A stretch of 64,000 bases of DNA from Lytechinus pictus (lineage: Eukaryota > Echinodermata > Echinoidea > Temnopleuroida > Toxopneustidae), in contig NC_087245.1 in assembly GCF_037042905.1 (NCBI RefSeq), positions 13,596,501 to 13,660,500 on the forward strand, read 5' to 3'. Every line of letters begins with the position of its first letter. Within the stretch, counting starts at the first letter, position 1. The position numbers and the translations under genes were made by a program. This document shows positions 10,901-22,017 of the stretch, in pieces. Under the pieces are notes generated by a model. The model did not search any database. It was not told where the DNA came from and saw nothing but the letters and a program-made list of their open reading frames with translations.

Positions 10901-13900
10901 ATAATCAGAAAATAAGGCCCACTGTGTTAGTATAAAAAATACGGCCCAATAAGTTGGTGTCATTCTCCACCGCTAAATTTTCATGAATGTTTAATACAGC
11001 TATATGGTATTTTCTTTTAAATGCTGAAGAAAATATTAAATGCTGATCGCCTAGCAAGAAGGCAGGATTTTTCTTTTTTTTAGTCTTTGGTATGACTCGG
11101 CCAGTAAATTGCCAATTCGTCTACTGCCAACTTGTCCACTCACCGAATTGTCTAGTTTCATTTAGTCAAATGCCACTCCGTCCATCAACATCACGACCAT
11201 TTGGATCAATAACCATTTGGGCCAATCATCATTTCGTCTCATAACCAGTTGGTCTATTTTTATTCATTTTGCACAATTAACACTAAGTAAAATTAGACCA
11301 AATGGTACATAGACTTAATGGCTATTGGACCAACTGGTTATTAAACGAAATGGTGAGTGGTCGAATTTGCAATTAGACCATGTGGATAGTGGACAGACTG
11401 ATGGTAGACCAAATGATAGTAGACGATCTGACAATTGGACGAATTGGCATTAGACGAATTTAAAATAAACCACTCGGTCGGAGATCGAACCGAACGTTCA
11501 TGAGGCGGGAGCTCTACCACTAAGAGAAAAGTTTACAGCTTTACAGACGCAAAGATTCGTCCATTATGTATCTTATGCATAAAATCCCGGGTCATATATC
11601 CGCGTCTGTTGGTGCCATACCCCTATCCGCGTAAAAATGAACTGAAATAAGGAATGACCTTATTTATTCTTACATACATATAAAAAAAAATGCGGTACAG
11701 CAAAGGTATGTAACTCCAAAAGATTATACTTACTCCAAACAAACTCGCCATCCGCGACTTTTTGTGGGGTCAGTGCAGCCCAGATATTATCCATGTACAT
11801 GGCATAGCGAACTGAAGAAGCAGGTAGACCTGATGCAAACATGTATTCTTCTACTTCCGCTTTTCCTTCTAAGTGAGGACATGGCTTCCCAATGGCCTTC
11901 TTGACTGACTGTAGGCCACTAAAGACAAAATGCTTCACGCCTACTTTCCTGGCAACGTCGACCATGTTTTTACCCTGGACGACGAGTTAACAAAACATGT
12001 TTGAATTACTTGAATGTCATTAAAAAAATAAGATTCTAGTATATTTTTTACCTAAATGAATATCGTTGAATAACTAATTTAGAAAACAACACCCATAAAA
12101 TTCTAGTCGATCCTTCCACCGGTCGTGGAACAAGATTAAATTTATTGGAACTTATTTCACATAATTTAATGCAATTAGCATTGTTTGAAATCTAAAGAAT
12201 GTAAGGGAAAGTATAGTCCAATCAGGACTTATTCTGGTTATGATTTTGTGTTAATTGCCCATATTGGCAAAAAGAATTAAAAGCGAACTTCATTTGGCAA
12301 AGGAATGTCCGTACGTCAAGATAAAAGCAAATCATATGAATAGTGAGAGAACATTCATATACTCTTCGCAAATAGTGTGCTTAGAGAGTCCGATGTTCTT
12401 CCCTTATTTGTAACCTTCAAGAATACTTGGAATAAATCTAAATCATAAAGAGAGCGCCCATAGTCATAAGAAAAGTCCATCAAGTCCTATGAAGCCCATC
12501 TGCAAGTAACTTCCAAGCATTACAAGTTTGATTTACAGCAATATAAACACTGAGTCTCTCATTCAATATTGATGCTCTTATAATTCATCTTACCATCTCA
12601 GTTTCTTTTGCTTGGTCCATCAATTCCCAGTAATTTGTCACAGCAAAGACACCGTAGCTCCCCTCCATGGCTTTCTCTAAAGAAGCGGCATCATCCATTG
12701 AGGCTTTCACCATTTCGACACCTTTAGAAATTCGAAAATGATAAAAGAAATAAATACACACATTTCCATACGACATAACCTTACATACCCACAAACTTTT
12801 ATTAGGAAAACAAGAATTCTTTTTATTTCATCGATTATAGAAAAACAGGCGGAAGGGCCTAGTGCCTTGTAAAATAAATGAATACATGAATGAGGCGTAA
12901 TCTTTGTCACAAAATCTGACATTAGTATTGTTATCATGCCCCTCTTCTGCGTCTTTCCCAATATTTGGCCCAAAACGCCTACAATGACTTAAACTGTATG
13001 CAATCATAAAAGATAGGGGTAATGCATTTCAGGTGAGCACGCGTGATCCAAGTGTGGAAGGTTCGAGCCCTGGTCACGTCTTTCGGATGGTGACGTTGAA
13101 GGTCTTTCCCAAATTTAAATAATCATATCTGATTGTCTGAATTACACAAATTTATCACGAGAAATTCTCGCATCTTTTAAAACCTATCCTTCCCCATAAT
13201 AGGTTTTTAACCTAGCTTGGCGAAAAAATAATTTGACAGTAAAGTATTCAATGATAAAATTTAAGCTTTTGGTAAGATTATGCGAATTCAGGTTTTAAAT
13301 AAATACTATTACCCCCCCCCCGAATGTCCCCCATGATCGAATTCCTGTTTTTAATACATGTAAATAGAGTATTAATAAATTAGGGCCTCAGTGGGAGAAT
13401 TGAAATAAGAAAGTTTATATCTTAAAAGGTGAAAATAAAAAATAATGATTTAAGGCGAAAACGATGATACTTGAAAGTTTTATGACTTTGATTTTTGGTT
13501 CAATATGACGATCGAGTTCTCCCCTCCCCCTCAAGGAATAGAAAGCGTGGGCGGATCGACATCCATGGATTTGAATATGAATAGGAAACCATGACAACCA
13601 AAGTCAACAATTTCTCTGAACACTCGACCTCCATGATGAAACCTCTATATTTGCGCGGTGACATTTCCCGCCGTAATCATCACCTTTTCATGATATGAAT
13701 CTTTGGAATGTCACATAAGCCCCCATACGTGATTGCGTGAAAATCATTAAGTAAAACTTCATCTTACCTTGTTGAGCAAGAGTTTTTGCCTTTTCGCTCT
13801 CCACATTTCTAGTGATTCCTCGAACTTTATAGCTGCCGTCCTGAAGAAGTGCCCTAACCAGAGAACCTCCTTGTATTCCCGTGGCCCCAAATACAGTGAT

Positions 13901-13912
13901 CAATTTCGCCAT
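7911..13912 (-). CDS. NmrA-like family protein (NMRAL1/HSCARG-like), copy B, main exons complete
   Basis: Minus-strand gene. Coding exons: 13912-13768, 12721-12594, 11974-11734, 9318-9223, 8740-8637 and 8099-7911 (stop). These sum to 903 nt, about 300 residues, close to the 299 of human NMRAL1. Start MAKLITVFGATGIQGG gives the NAD(P)-binding GxTGxQGG loop; later blocks are VFAVTNYWE, HFVFSGLQ, the EEYMFASGLP region, VPMENKAVDM, GKSVGLSGDRKTM and FPAADDLGVMFEFFQ, in the order of the family. Role by homology: NADP(H)-responsive regulator with an SDR fold, probably cytosolic. Splice junctions are consistent in phase. As in copy A, the junction 11734/9318 lacks about 4-6 residues relative to human (a SLPTG-like stretch), so a microexon ending in G is probably unplaced. 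Tandem duplicate of copy A, same strand. Confidence 0.9.
9475..9720. repeat. Dispersed repeat related to 58030-58135
   Basis: The block ACCATGGTAACAGTGCTTCTC...AATCAAGGAAAGTTATCAAA at 58037-58090 recurs here in diverged form (CATGGTAACTGTGCTTCTCAG, AATCAAGGAAAGTTGTCAAAG, 9539-9585). Part of an intron of NmrA-like copy B; a MITE half is likely. Confidence 0.5.
11093..11475. repeat. Inverted repeat built from a short ACCAAATGG / AATTCGTC-type motif
   Basis: Each arm of about 170 bp is a loose string of 11-13 bp words. The left half has AACCATTTGG, AACCAGTTGGTC and AATTCGTCTAC; the right half has the reverse complements ACCAAATGG, ACCAACTGGTT and TAGACGAATT. The arms meet near 11280. It lies in the intron between exons 11974-11734 and 9318-9223 of copy B. 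No ORF. Confidence 0.7.
11476..11530 (-). repeat. tRNA-like SINE head
   Basis: The reverse strand reads TTAGTGGTAGAGCTCCCGCC (A-box-like) followed by GGTTCGATCTCC (B-box). It directly abuts the short-motif inverted repeat, which may be the body of the same element. The acceptor stem does not pair convincingly, so it is not called as a tRNA gene. Confidence 0.45.
13021..13110 (+). repeat. Fragment of SINE related to 22445-22570
   Basis: GGTTCGAGCCCTGGTCACGTC followed by TTTCGGATGGTGACGTTGAAGGTC matches the reverse strand of 22445-22510. The 5' part is shortened and diverged. It lies in intron 1 of NmrA-like copy B. Confidence 0.6.
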
Positions 13913-15999
13913 TTTGACAAGAAACACAGAGCTGTGGAAAATCACACTGAACAAGTCACAGTGAATCAACCACCCATAAGATACCAGCCTATAACTTCAC
14001 AGGGATCTCTATGGTATTCATTTGCACTGGACTGTGCCAGTGATTATCTGGTGCATTGTATTTTCAGGTCACATGAGAGAATTAGGTGACAGCGCTGACC
14101 ATGCATGACGAACCATCTAAAGAAAGTAAGAGCTATCATTCACTCCACATATCATGTAGGCCTTCAAAAGAAGAAATTATAGATGTCAGATTATTATATA
14201 TATATATATTTATTTATATATATATATGGGGTGTGACTGTGTATGTGTGAGAATGAGGGTGGATGTGTGCGTGTGTAAATGTATAATTTCCCCCCGGGGA
14301 ATTTCTTACATTTGTGATAAGGTGGGGAGATAAAAGTCACTAATCGCATATTCATGGCATGCTAATTCATAACTCGCCGGATCGAAATAATCGAAATGTT
14401 GAAATTCCGTAACGTTTGATTTGATGAAGTCTTCAGTGTTTTGGTAATTTATTGTGAATAATCTCATCATATCATATCAGCATCGAGTTTCCCCTTACAC
14501 ACAACTACAGGACAACGGCAATACGCAATGAATGTATTGAGAAGCTTAATTGGCATTGGCAATCAAGAAATTCAAATGGCGAGCAGAGCAATAAAAAAGA
14601 TGGTTAACTTTAAGCTCATTCGTCGAAAGCCCGTCTGAAAATCTTCCAAAAAGCATTCTATTTCAGCGACGTCTGATAATTTACATGCCCAATTTTTCAA
14701 TTAAAAAAAACTATTGAATTTCGTTCATGATGGGGGGCTACTTCCCCCTATCACCCCAGTCAGTACACTAGTGCGGGAAGGAAAGGAATGTAAGGGAAAA
14801 GGTTGCGGGGCCGCCGTGACTGGTAATCGGTTAAGCAATCAGTCTATGGGGTCTTCTAATCATTATGCAAATTTTCTTTACATCCGTCGATGCACTTTGG
14901 AGAATGAAATTCGATTTAAATTGTTGATTGTGCGATGTTTGTATTAAAGAGATATATGATCATTGATCCATATACCTAGGTAATAAGGAAAGTCTACCAT
15001 TCGTTTAAAACCGACCACACTACCACTGACTTTAAGGTCATGTTCATCCTAAACTCAACTTAAGTTTTATCAAATTGGATATAAAAAAATGTAAGGAAAA
15101 CAGTTATTTCATATGAAAATTTTCATTAAATTCAAATAACACGAGTGAAAATTAAAAGAGGGAGCTCTTTTAAATAGGTTTAAGCAAAGCCATAACTTAT
15201 GCTCACCAAAAAATCAACCATGATTTACAAAATGATAAAGGAAGTATTATATGAAAATATAAAACATGTATTGAGAAAGCTGCACCTTTTATTCGTCTTT
15301 TACTAGCCTACTATGTTGACATAATTATTGCACATACTTTTGTTTAGTGAAAATAATTGAAACTGTAAAATATAGGGCCCTAAGTATATCCAAATTGACT
15401 CAATTTACAGCGTCACATTCATTTAACATCTCTTAATTCTCTCAAATCAACTTGTCGCTTGGGTGTAGAACTTGGCTTTAAATTTCTGTTTGCGTGTTTT
15501 CATTTCGTTCCAATAATAGACGGATAGACAATCATTGACCCAACTCCGTAGTTAAACTACACTAAACAATTGTTGAATTATGAAGTTAAAAAGTTACTGT
15601 CATGAATACCATTCGTTTATGGATCTGATGAGCTTCAAGGTAAAAGTAAATTGCAGAGTAATAATGGCATATGTCCTCTGTCACAACAAGTACATGTAAA
15701 TGCAAAACTGCACAAAATGTACACTTTTCAGTCAGTGACGAATCGAGGGAGTTTAGGGACTGTCACTATGGAGAAAAAATAAGGAGAATAAAAATGAAAA
15801 AAGACATTCTATCGGTGATATTATTTGAGATACTGTAAAATATAGTTGATATCTTTTAATGATTATTTATCATCTATAGGAAATTACCTAGCCATAAATA
15901 TCACCCCTCCCCTTCAACAAAACATTTTCATGAATATCTAGGAACACCTAATTCTAGTGCAATATTTTTCACTGCCGTGTTACTGATATTGTATCTAAT
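13913..15999. other. Intergenic, no gene recognised
   Basis: Region upstream of NmrA-like copy B. It holds an AT microsatellite (14193-14227), GT-rich sequence after it, and otherwise AT-rich DNA without an ORF that resembles a protein family. The promoter of copy B should be in the right-hand flank of 13912 but no specific element is clear. Confidence 0.5.
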
Positions 16000-18900
16000 T
16001 TGAATGTTTGAAAGTCCTGATTATGGTGATGTCAGTAACTTCATTTTAAAAGGTATAATTTCTGAAATTGTCGACCCCTTGACAGATATCTTTAGCCTTT
16101 CACCAACATCTGGGCAGGTTCCTGATAACATGAAATTTGCCAAGGTCATTCAGTTGTTCAAAAGGGTAACAAGTTAAATAAAAGTAAGTATAAGTTATTA
16201 TTTATCTATTATCATCCTTGTCTAAAATTTTAGAAAAAATGGTTAATAACAAAATAATGGATTTCTTAAAATCTCACCATATTTTTTTTCTTTCAAACGT
16301 TTAGTTTGGATTCAGAGAAAAACATAACACAGAAAATGCATGACTGAATTTTGTTGATGAAGTGGCCCACGCTTTTGACAAATATTATTGGTCACAAGTG
16401 TCGGCATTTTCTTCACTTCTACAAGGCCTTCGACATCATTAACCGTGATAATGTATATTATATAAACTTTCTAACTGTGGGGTGCGCAGGAAGGTCTTGG
16501 AGTGGTTCAGAACTACTTGTTCAATAGACGTCGATTTGTATCTTTGAATGGCCTTGCATCCAACATGCAAAATATATTAATTGTGGAGTCCCGCAAGACA
16601 GTTTGTTAGGCCCAGTGATGTTCATCATCTATATTAATGAATGTTGTTAATCATCTAATGTCATTTCGTTCATACTCTTTGCAGACGATTCTAAAATTCC
16701 AATATACAGTGCGTATCAAAAAAAAGTTTACACTTTGAAAAAGCCCTGCATGGGAATTTAAAATTATACAACATGTGGGTAATTTTTTCACATATAATCT
16801 TGGTTTTGGGTCTCATCTATCCAATAAAAATTAAAGTTTTGACAGAATGTTACACTTGAGTGAGCACTGTCCATTTTTGTAAAGCTCGCAGAAATCTGTT
16901 TGCGCAGAAATGCTCATTTTCACGCTGTGTCAAAGGGAAAGGGCAAAATCAAACTTACCCCGCGGAACATTTCTCATACATTTCCCTGCGGCACTTTTAG
17001 TCAATTGAAATAAAATGGATATACATTCAAGTATTTTGTAACAATTTTGCCACCCAAATTGAAATTTCAACACTTAATAGACGCAACCTTTACCCTTTTT
17101 GTGCCAGCTGGATCTGAAGACATAACTGAATCTGAAAAAAAGTTTATGTCAGACACATCCAGCATTTTTTCACTAAGTTTTTATCATTTAAAGTGGGTTT
17201 ACATTTCATTTTTCATTTAATACTTGTTTCTCCACACTTTTCCCGAGCTTGACAATGAATGACAAAATGAAAATCAAGCCTAAGCCATTTCATGTAAATC
17301 ACAGCTCAATGTAAAGCAAATATCGTCACGATGGCCTCGGTGTGTGGGGCGCAATGCACTCTTCGAAGTGTTTTGGGCAAGGAAACAAGTTAAAAGGGGT
17401 ATAAGATATCTTCAAATCAATTTTACTAGATAATTCCACATGTTCTTCATGATTAAGGTCTGCTTTTATTCGCATAACTATTTCAAAGTTCTGCGCAAAT
17501 CATTTTTCACCTACTTTTCAAAAGTAAGTGGTGCTCACTCAAGCGGAAATATTTTTCGACAGTTATATCGTCATATGCTTAAATGGATCTGTACCAATGA
17601 TAAAATGTGGAAAAATCTTCAGGATATTACAAATGTATAATTTTACAGGATTTTTCCTAAGTGTAATTTTTTTTTATACGCACTGTATTTTGTTACTATA
17701 AATCCAATACCTGATGCTGTTGATAGAGAACACAGTGGATAAGATCCAACAATTTGAAAATATGTTACTAAGCGATTCCATTCATTTACTTCCCATAGAT
17801 GATATTAGTTTACAAAAAAAAGTCACATTCATTAAATTTCTCGGTGTTACAGGTTGTAACAAGCTTTACTGGAAATGCCATACTGATAGTACATGTAAGG
17901 TTATTTCGCGAAATATTGGGATTATCAATAGGCCTAAATTGAAATACTATTTTTCATCGTCATCACTATTATTGCTCAATTCCTCGTTCATCTTATTCCT
18001 TACCTGAATTACGGGATACTTGCTTGTCGCAGTACCCGTCAAACCTTTTTAGATATAGACTGTCAATGAAGTCCCTTCCTATAATTCACAATTCAGCTTT
18101 TCGTTCATACACAGACCCAGTATTTTTTTATAGCAAAATGCTTAAGATAAGTGACCTATGCTTATTTCATTTTGGACAATTGACAAATATACAATTTCAC
18201 GTGTATTCGATTTAATGATTCTTCTTCATCGGTCATTTCATAATTACCCTATTGGACAATCTAACGAATTTCATTTACCCCGTTTTAGAACTTTATTAGC
18301 TAAAAGAAGATTAATGTTCGATGGTCCTAGATTTTTGAGTCGCGGCAATAACATAAAAACAGCCCTTCTCTACATTATTTTTAAAAGGAAACATAAAACT
18401 GTTTTTATTTAAAATCTATAAAGAGTTCTTTAAAACTAATATTTCCCATTATTTTCCCTTCTCAGACCACAACCTATTTCTGTTTTTTTGTCTTTATCGT
18501 TTAGTTTACTCTTTAGCTCTTTCGGTCACAACTCGTCCTATTATTATTTATTTATGTTTATTTCTCCATTTTCGTCGTTCCAGTTTTTCCAATTTTTTTT
18601 GGGGTTTTGTTTTAATTCTTGTTCAACATTGTCTTTGTTTATTTTGTTCTTGTTCTGTGTTATCAGTAAGTCTCCGGAGGCAAATAGCAGCTATTGCGTC
18701 TCTCTCCCTCTCTCTCCCTTTCTTTCTGTATGGTTATAACTATTTGATTTCAATTTTGTGGCAAAAAGAAGCTGCTGAAAACTGCTTATCTAATAAAAGA
18801 GAGCCAATGGAGTAAATTAGAAAGTCAAAAGGGGCCTAAGCTTTCAATCCTAGCAGAATCTTCGTCGGAGGCAAAATTTATATTTGTATTATATAAACTG

Positions 18901-19087
18901 TTTACGAAAACATACCATATTATGTAATTTTTTGTATATGTTAATTATCATGTATGTCATTGAATTTTTATGAATGTATATGTGACAATAATTTATATTA
19001 TAAAATGTTTGTTACAAATGTATGAAAATAATTTTTGTTATACTTAATGTTCTGTTGGGAATAACAAATCTGATTTGAATTTGAAAT
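16000..19087 (+). pseudogene. Decayed CR1/Jockey-type non-LTR retrotransposon, interrupted
   Basis: Broken reverse-transcriptase reading frames on the plus strand. Visible blocks in order: a PLTDIFSLSPTSGQVPDNMK-like stretch (16070-16130), GFREKHNTENA (16310-16340), motif A FYKAFDIIN (16416-16442), CGVPQDSLLGPVMFIIYIN (16583-16640) and motif C LFADDSK (16676-16695). After the inserted element (16707-17685) the frame resumes with the KFLGVTG / ISRNIGII blocks (17840-17930). Several frameshifts and stops mean it is dead. The AT-rich 3' end with ATTTGAATTTGAAATC near 19070-19087 looks like the tail region. Subfamily assignment is inference. Confidence 0.75.
16707..17685. mobile_element. Non-autonomous Tc1/mariner-like DNA element inserted in the LINE
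   Basis: Ends CAGTGCGTATC... and ...ATACGCACTG form about 27-bp terminal inverted repeats (inner part AGTTTACACTT versus AAGTGTAATT). The element is flanked by TA on both sides (16705-16706, 17686-17687). It splits the reverse-transcriptase region of the surrounding LINE. Its interior shows no transposase. Confidence 0.8.
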
Positions 19088-19394
19088 CAAAGAAAATAAT
19101 TTCACTCTACTTTTCTCTGCACCTTCAATTTTGTTGCCCTACTCGTGATTTGAATAACTTTCATGTTTTCATCATGCCCTATAATCATGTTATTTATAAT
19201 CGAAAGAATGTCGTGTTCTTTATGGTTGACGTTGATATGAAATTTATAATCAATTGTCATGATTGAGGACTGTCAAAATAACAATCCGGTTTGTTTCTGA
19301 TTGTATACATACCCCATCTACCGACCAACCTTGAACAGTCTAGTAACGATCTGACACACCCGTCCGAATTTTTTTTTATCTTTTTCTCTTTGCT

Positions 19395-19396
<2 letters not shown>

Positions 19397-19434
<38 letters not shown>
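19397..19434. repeat. (CT)n microsatellite
   Basis: An uninterrupted CT run between the dead LINE and a MITE, intergenic. Confidence 0.9.
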
Positions 19435-19438
<4 letters not shown>

Positions 19439-20032
19439 CCCCCATCCTCGAGCTACCTATCCCTTGAGCTTTTCGTGTTTTTTTCATTCAAATGATCTTC
19501 GCGTCATAGAGTGAAAAATTGAGAGAAGGGTTAGAGGTGGAAGAGGAGGGGGGCAAGAACAGCAGTTGCACCCCAGCAATACTTTCAGGATCATGAAAAT
19601 TAAGCATAAGGGGAATACGAAAAAAAAGGAAAGGAGGAAAGGAATTACGAATAAAACAACTGCATTCAGTGTAGTCTCTCTTACTAAGATTTGAGTTTCT
19701 AGGTTCTCTTCCCTATTGGTATGAAATATGCTCTGGCATAGCTACTTAGCAGGCACAGGGGCCACTCTGTTTTCTGTTTATGGGAAAGAAAAAAAAAGAA
19801 GAAGAAATAAATATTATCGAGTCCACTTCACGTGCTGACCAGATAAAGTTAAAACATACATAACATCATGAACATTAAAAAAAGTAATTTTCTCGCTACT
19901 CGGTTCGTTTTCGTTCGCTACGCTTCCTTGCATTCCAGCAAGTGCCCCTTTACTACAATATACTATCATGAGTGTGTTGAAGGTTCAAAATGCCATATTG
20001 GCAAAATATACATACGTTGCTCGTTCTGTACA

Positions 20033-20183
20033 GGGGCCGCGGAACCGGGGGGGGGGGGGGGCTTCAGCCCCCCACTTTTTTCCAAAACCGTGTACAAAAA
20101 CGTAAAAATGACCATATGATTGTGATTTTTAGCTTGGTCAGCCCCCCCCCCCCCCACTTTGAAAACCGTTCTGCGGCCCCTGC
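20033..20183. mobile_element. Short foldback MITE with poly-G/poly-C arms
   Basis: Left end AGGGGCCGCGGAACCGGGGG..., right end ...TTTGAAAACCGTTCTGCGGCCCCTG, an imperfect inverted repeat with G and C homopolymers. No coding content. Confidence 0.6.
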
Positions 20184-21731
20184 TGTACGCTCCTTCGCAC
20201 CCCTTCTATATTGTCATTGTATACAATTTTGGGGTCAAAATAATAATAATAAAATGAACATTTGTAATGCGCCGGTATCCATCATAAAAAGATGCTAACG
20301 AATATTCAAATTGCACTTTGTCAAGGAATTCACTGACAGAGGAATTCCTTGACAAATTGATAGGCCCAAAATATCACAAAATTTGATTTAAACGGTTTTG
20401 TTATCTCTATTTTTTTGTTTTACCGTAACAGGCGCAGAAAATTATCGGGTTCACTTTTTCTTCGGAAATTAGGTAGCGAGCAACAACCAAAATCACATCA
20501 CTTATTTGCTATTATATATGGCCGCATCCCAATAGGAAAAGTGACAACTTTGTAAACTCTGATTTTGTTCAAAATTCCACTGTTCTGTTTGTAATCCGAG
20601 TAGGCCTGTTCTCTGAATATTTCAACCAACTTTCCTCTTGGATCGGATTCTTCTTTAAACTGAATAGAATGCGTAACACTTTGGAAAAAGGGGTAATAAG
20701 TTGCAATAGCCAGCGAACAGTAGCATTAGTAAATAAAATAAGCATTTTGTAAAAAGAAGTTGGTTGACGCGTCATTATGCAACCTCTTTCATAAGAACTG
20801 AATGATGAAAAAAAATGTCAATATAAGTTTTGGTAATAAAATAAATCTTCAGATAAAACGTTTATAATTCAGTTTCTCTATGGGTTTCCATTGCTTTTCT
20901 CTTATGTATTTTTATCTTAAACAATTTATTACGTGCAAGAAGTAAGGATACATATTAGCTCTTTCATTAAACCCGATACAAGTAACCGCTTACCAGAAAA
21001 TAAAAGGGATTTACACTTTCTATTACCGGGTGAGAGTTAGTTAAAAGGCGATAAATCGCTAAATCTTAACCAGCTAGGGGATCAATCATTACCCCTGAAT
21101 TGAGTCTTTTTACTACCAACAAACCACTCTTTTGTACCTCTCGCCACCTTTTGTTATGTTAATCAAAGCACCATGTACTCACCCGCGGTACTGTTCCATC
21201 GCATGCTAGATCAAGCATCCACGCCTCGATAAGTAACAACAAAAATGGGTGTTTCAACTGCTTTTGGAGAAGTGCGTGACCTGAGATCTGTATACCTCCT
21301 GTGTGTAAACGGGTGTGCTAGATTGATATAGGCTGTTCCATCTGATCTGACATAGATGTGGGCGTTGTGAGTTTAGAGTCCATCAATATCACGGACACTC
21401 CACCCATATTTCATCGAGCAACAAGGGCTTTGTTTTGAGAACCGACAACATAGTCGGTCGCCAGTTTCTCTTATCTACGGTAGATGAATATAACAGAACC
21501 TTCAGGAGTTGTCAGATATAGGATCATTTTCATGCAACATCGGGCACTTCCGATCTAACCATACATGCAACAACTTACAGAGCAGAACTTGGATTAGGCT
21601 CCCATTGTGGATATACTATTTCAACATTTTCTCAGCATTGACTTACTAACGAAAGGACTTATCCATGAGAGTTTGACAAAGTTCTATTAACATTTCCTCA
21701 GTGGACGAATCATCCGGGACTATTCGACGCC
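20184..21731. other. Intergenic / 5' flank of the large repeat gene
   Basis: No gene recognised. The promoter and 5' UTR of the gene starting at 21732 should lie in the right part of this stretch. I see no decisive TATA box or initiator. Confidence 0.4.
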
Positions 21732-21797
21732 ATGGCGGTCGTTAGCTGGACTGCTACTTGCCGATTATTTGCCGTGCTTATGTTAACACTATGTTTG
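21732..21797 (+). CDS. Exon 1 of large repeat gene: signal peptide, first part
   Basis: Encodes MAVVSWTATC followed by a hydrophobic LFAVLMLTLCL core (22 residues), with donor GTAAGT directly after (phase 0). It joins exon 2 after a 16.2-kb intron. The ATG has a GCC before it and G after it, a strong context. Confidence 0.8.
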
Positions 21798-21977
21798 GTA
21801 AGTCATGATGTCATCGTGATTACTGTATATTGTTTATTAGCTAACATTATCATCATCGTCAGTGAAATTCCCCAAATCAGACATCACTGACAAGTTACAG
21901 CGATTGGAATACAAATAATAGTCATTTTTATTATTATGCTTCTACCACTACGACTACTACTACTACTACTACTACTA

Positions 21978-22017
<40 letters not shown>

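Noticed and set aside
11476..11530. Possible tRNA gene on the minus strand
   Set aside because: The acceptor stem is not closed and it abuts a repeat; better read as a SINE head.
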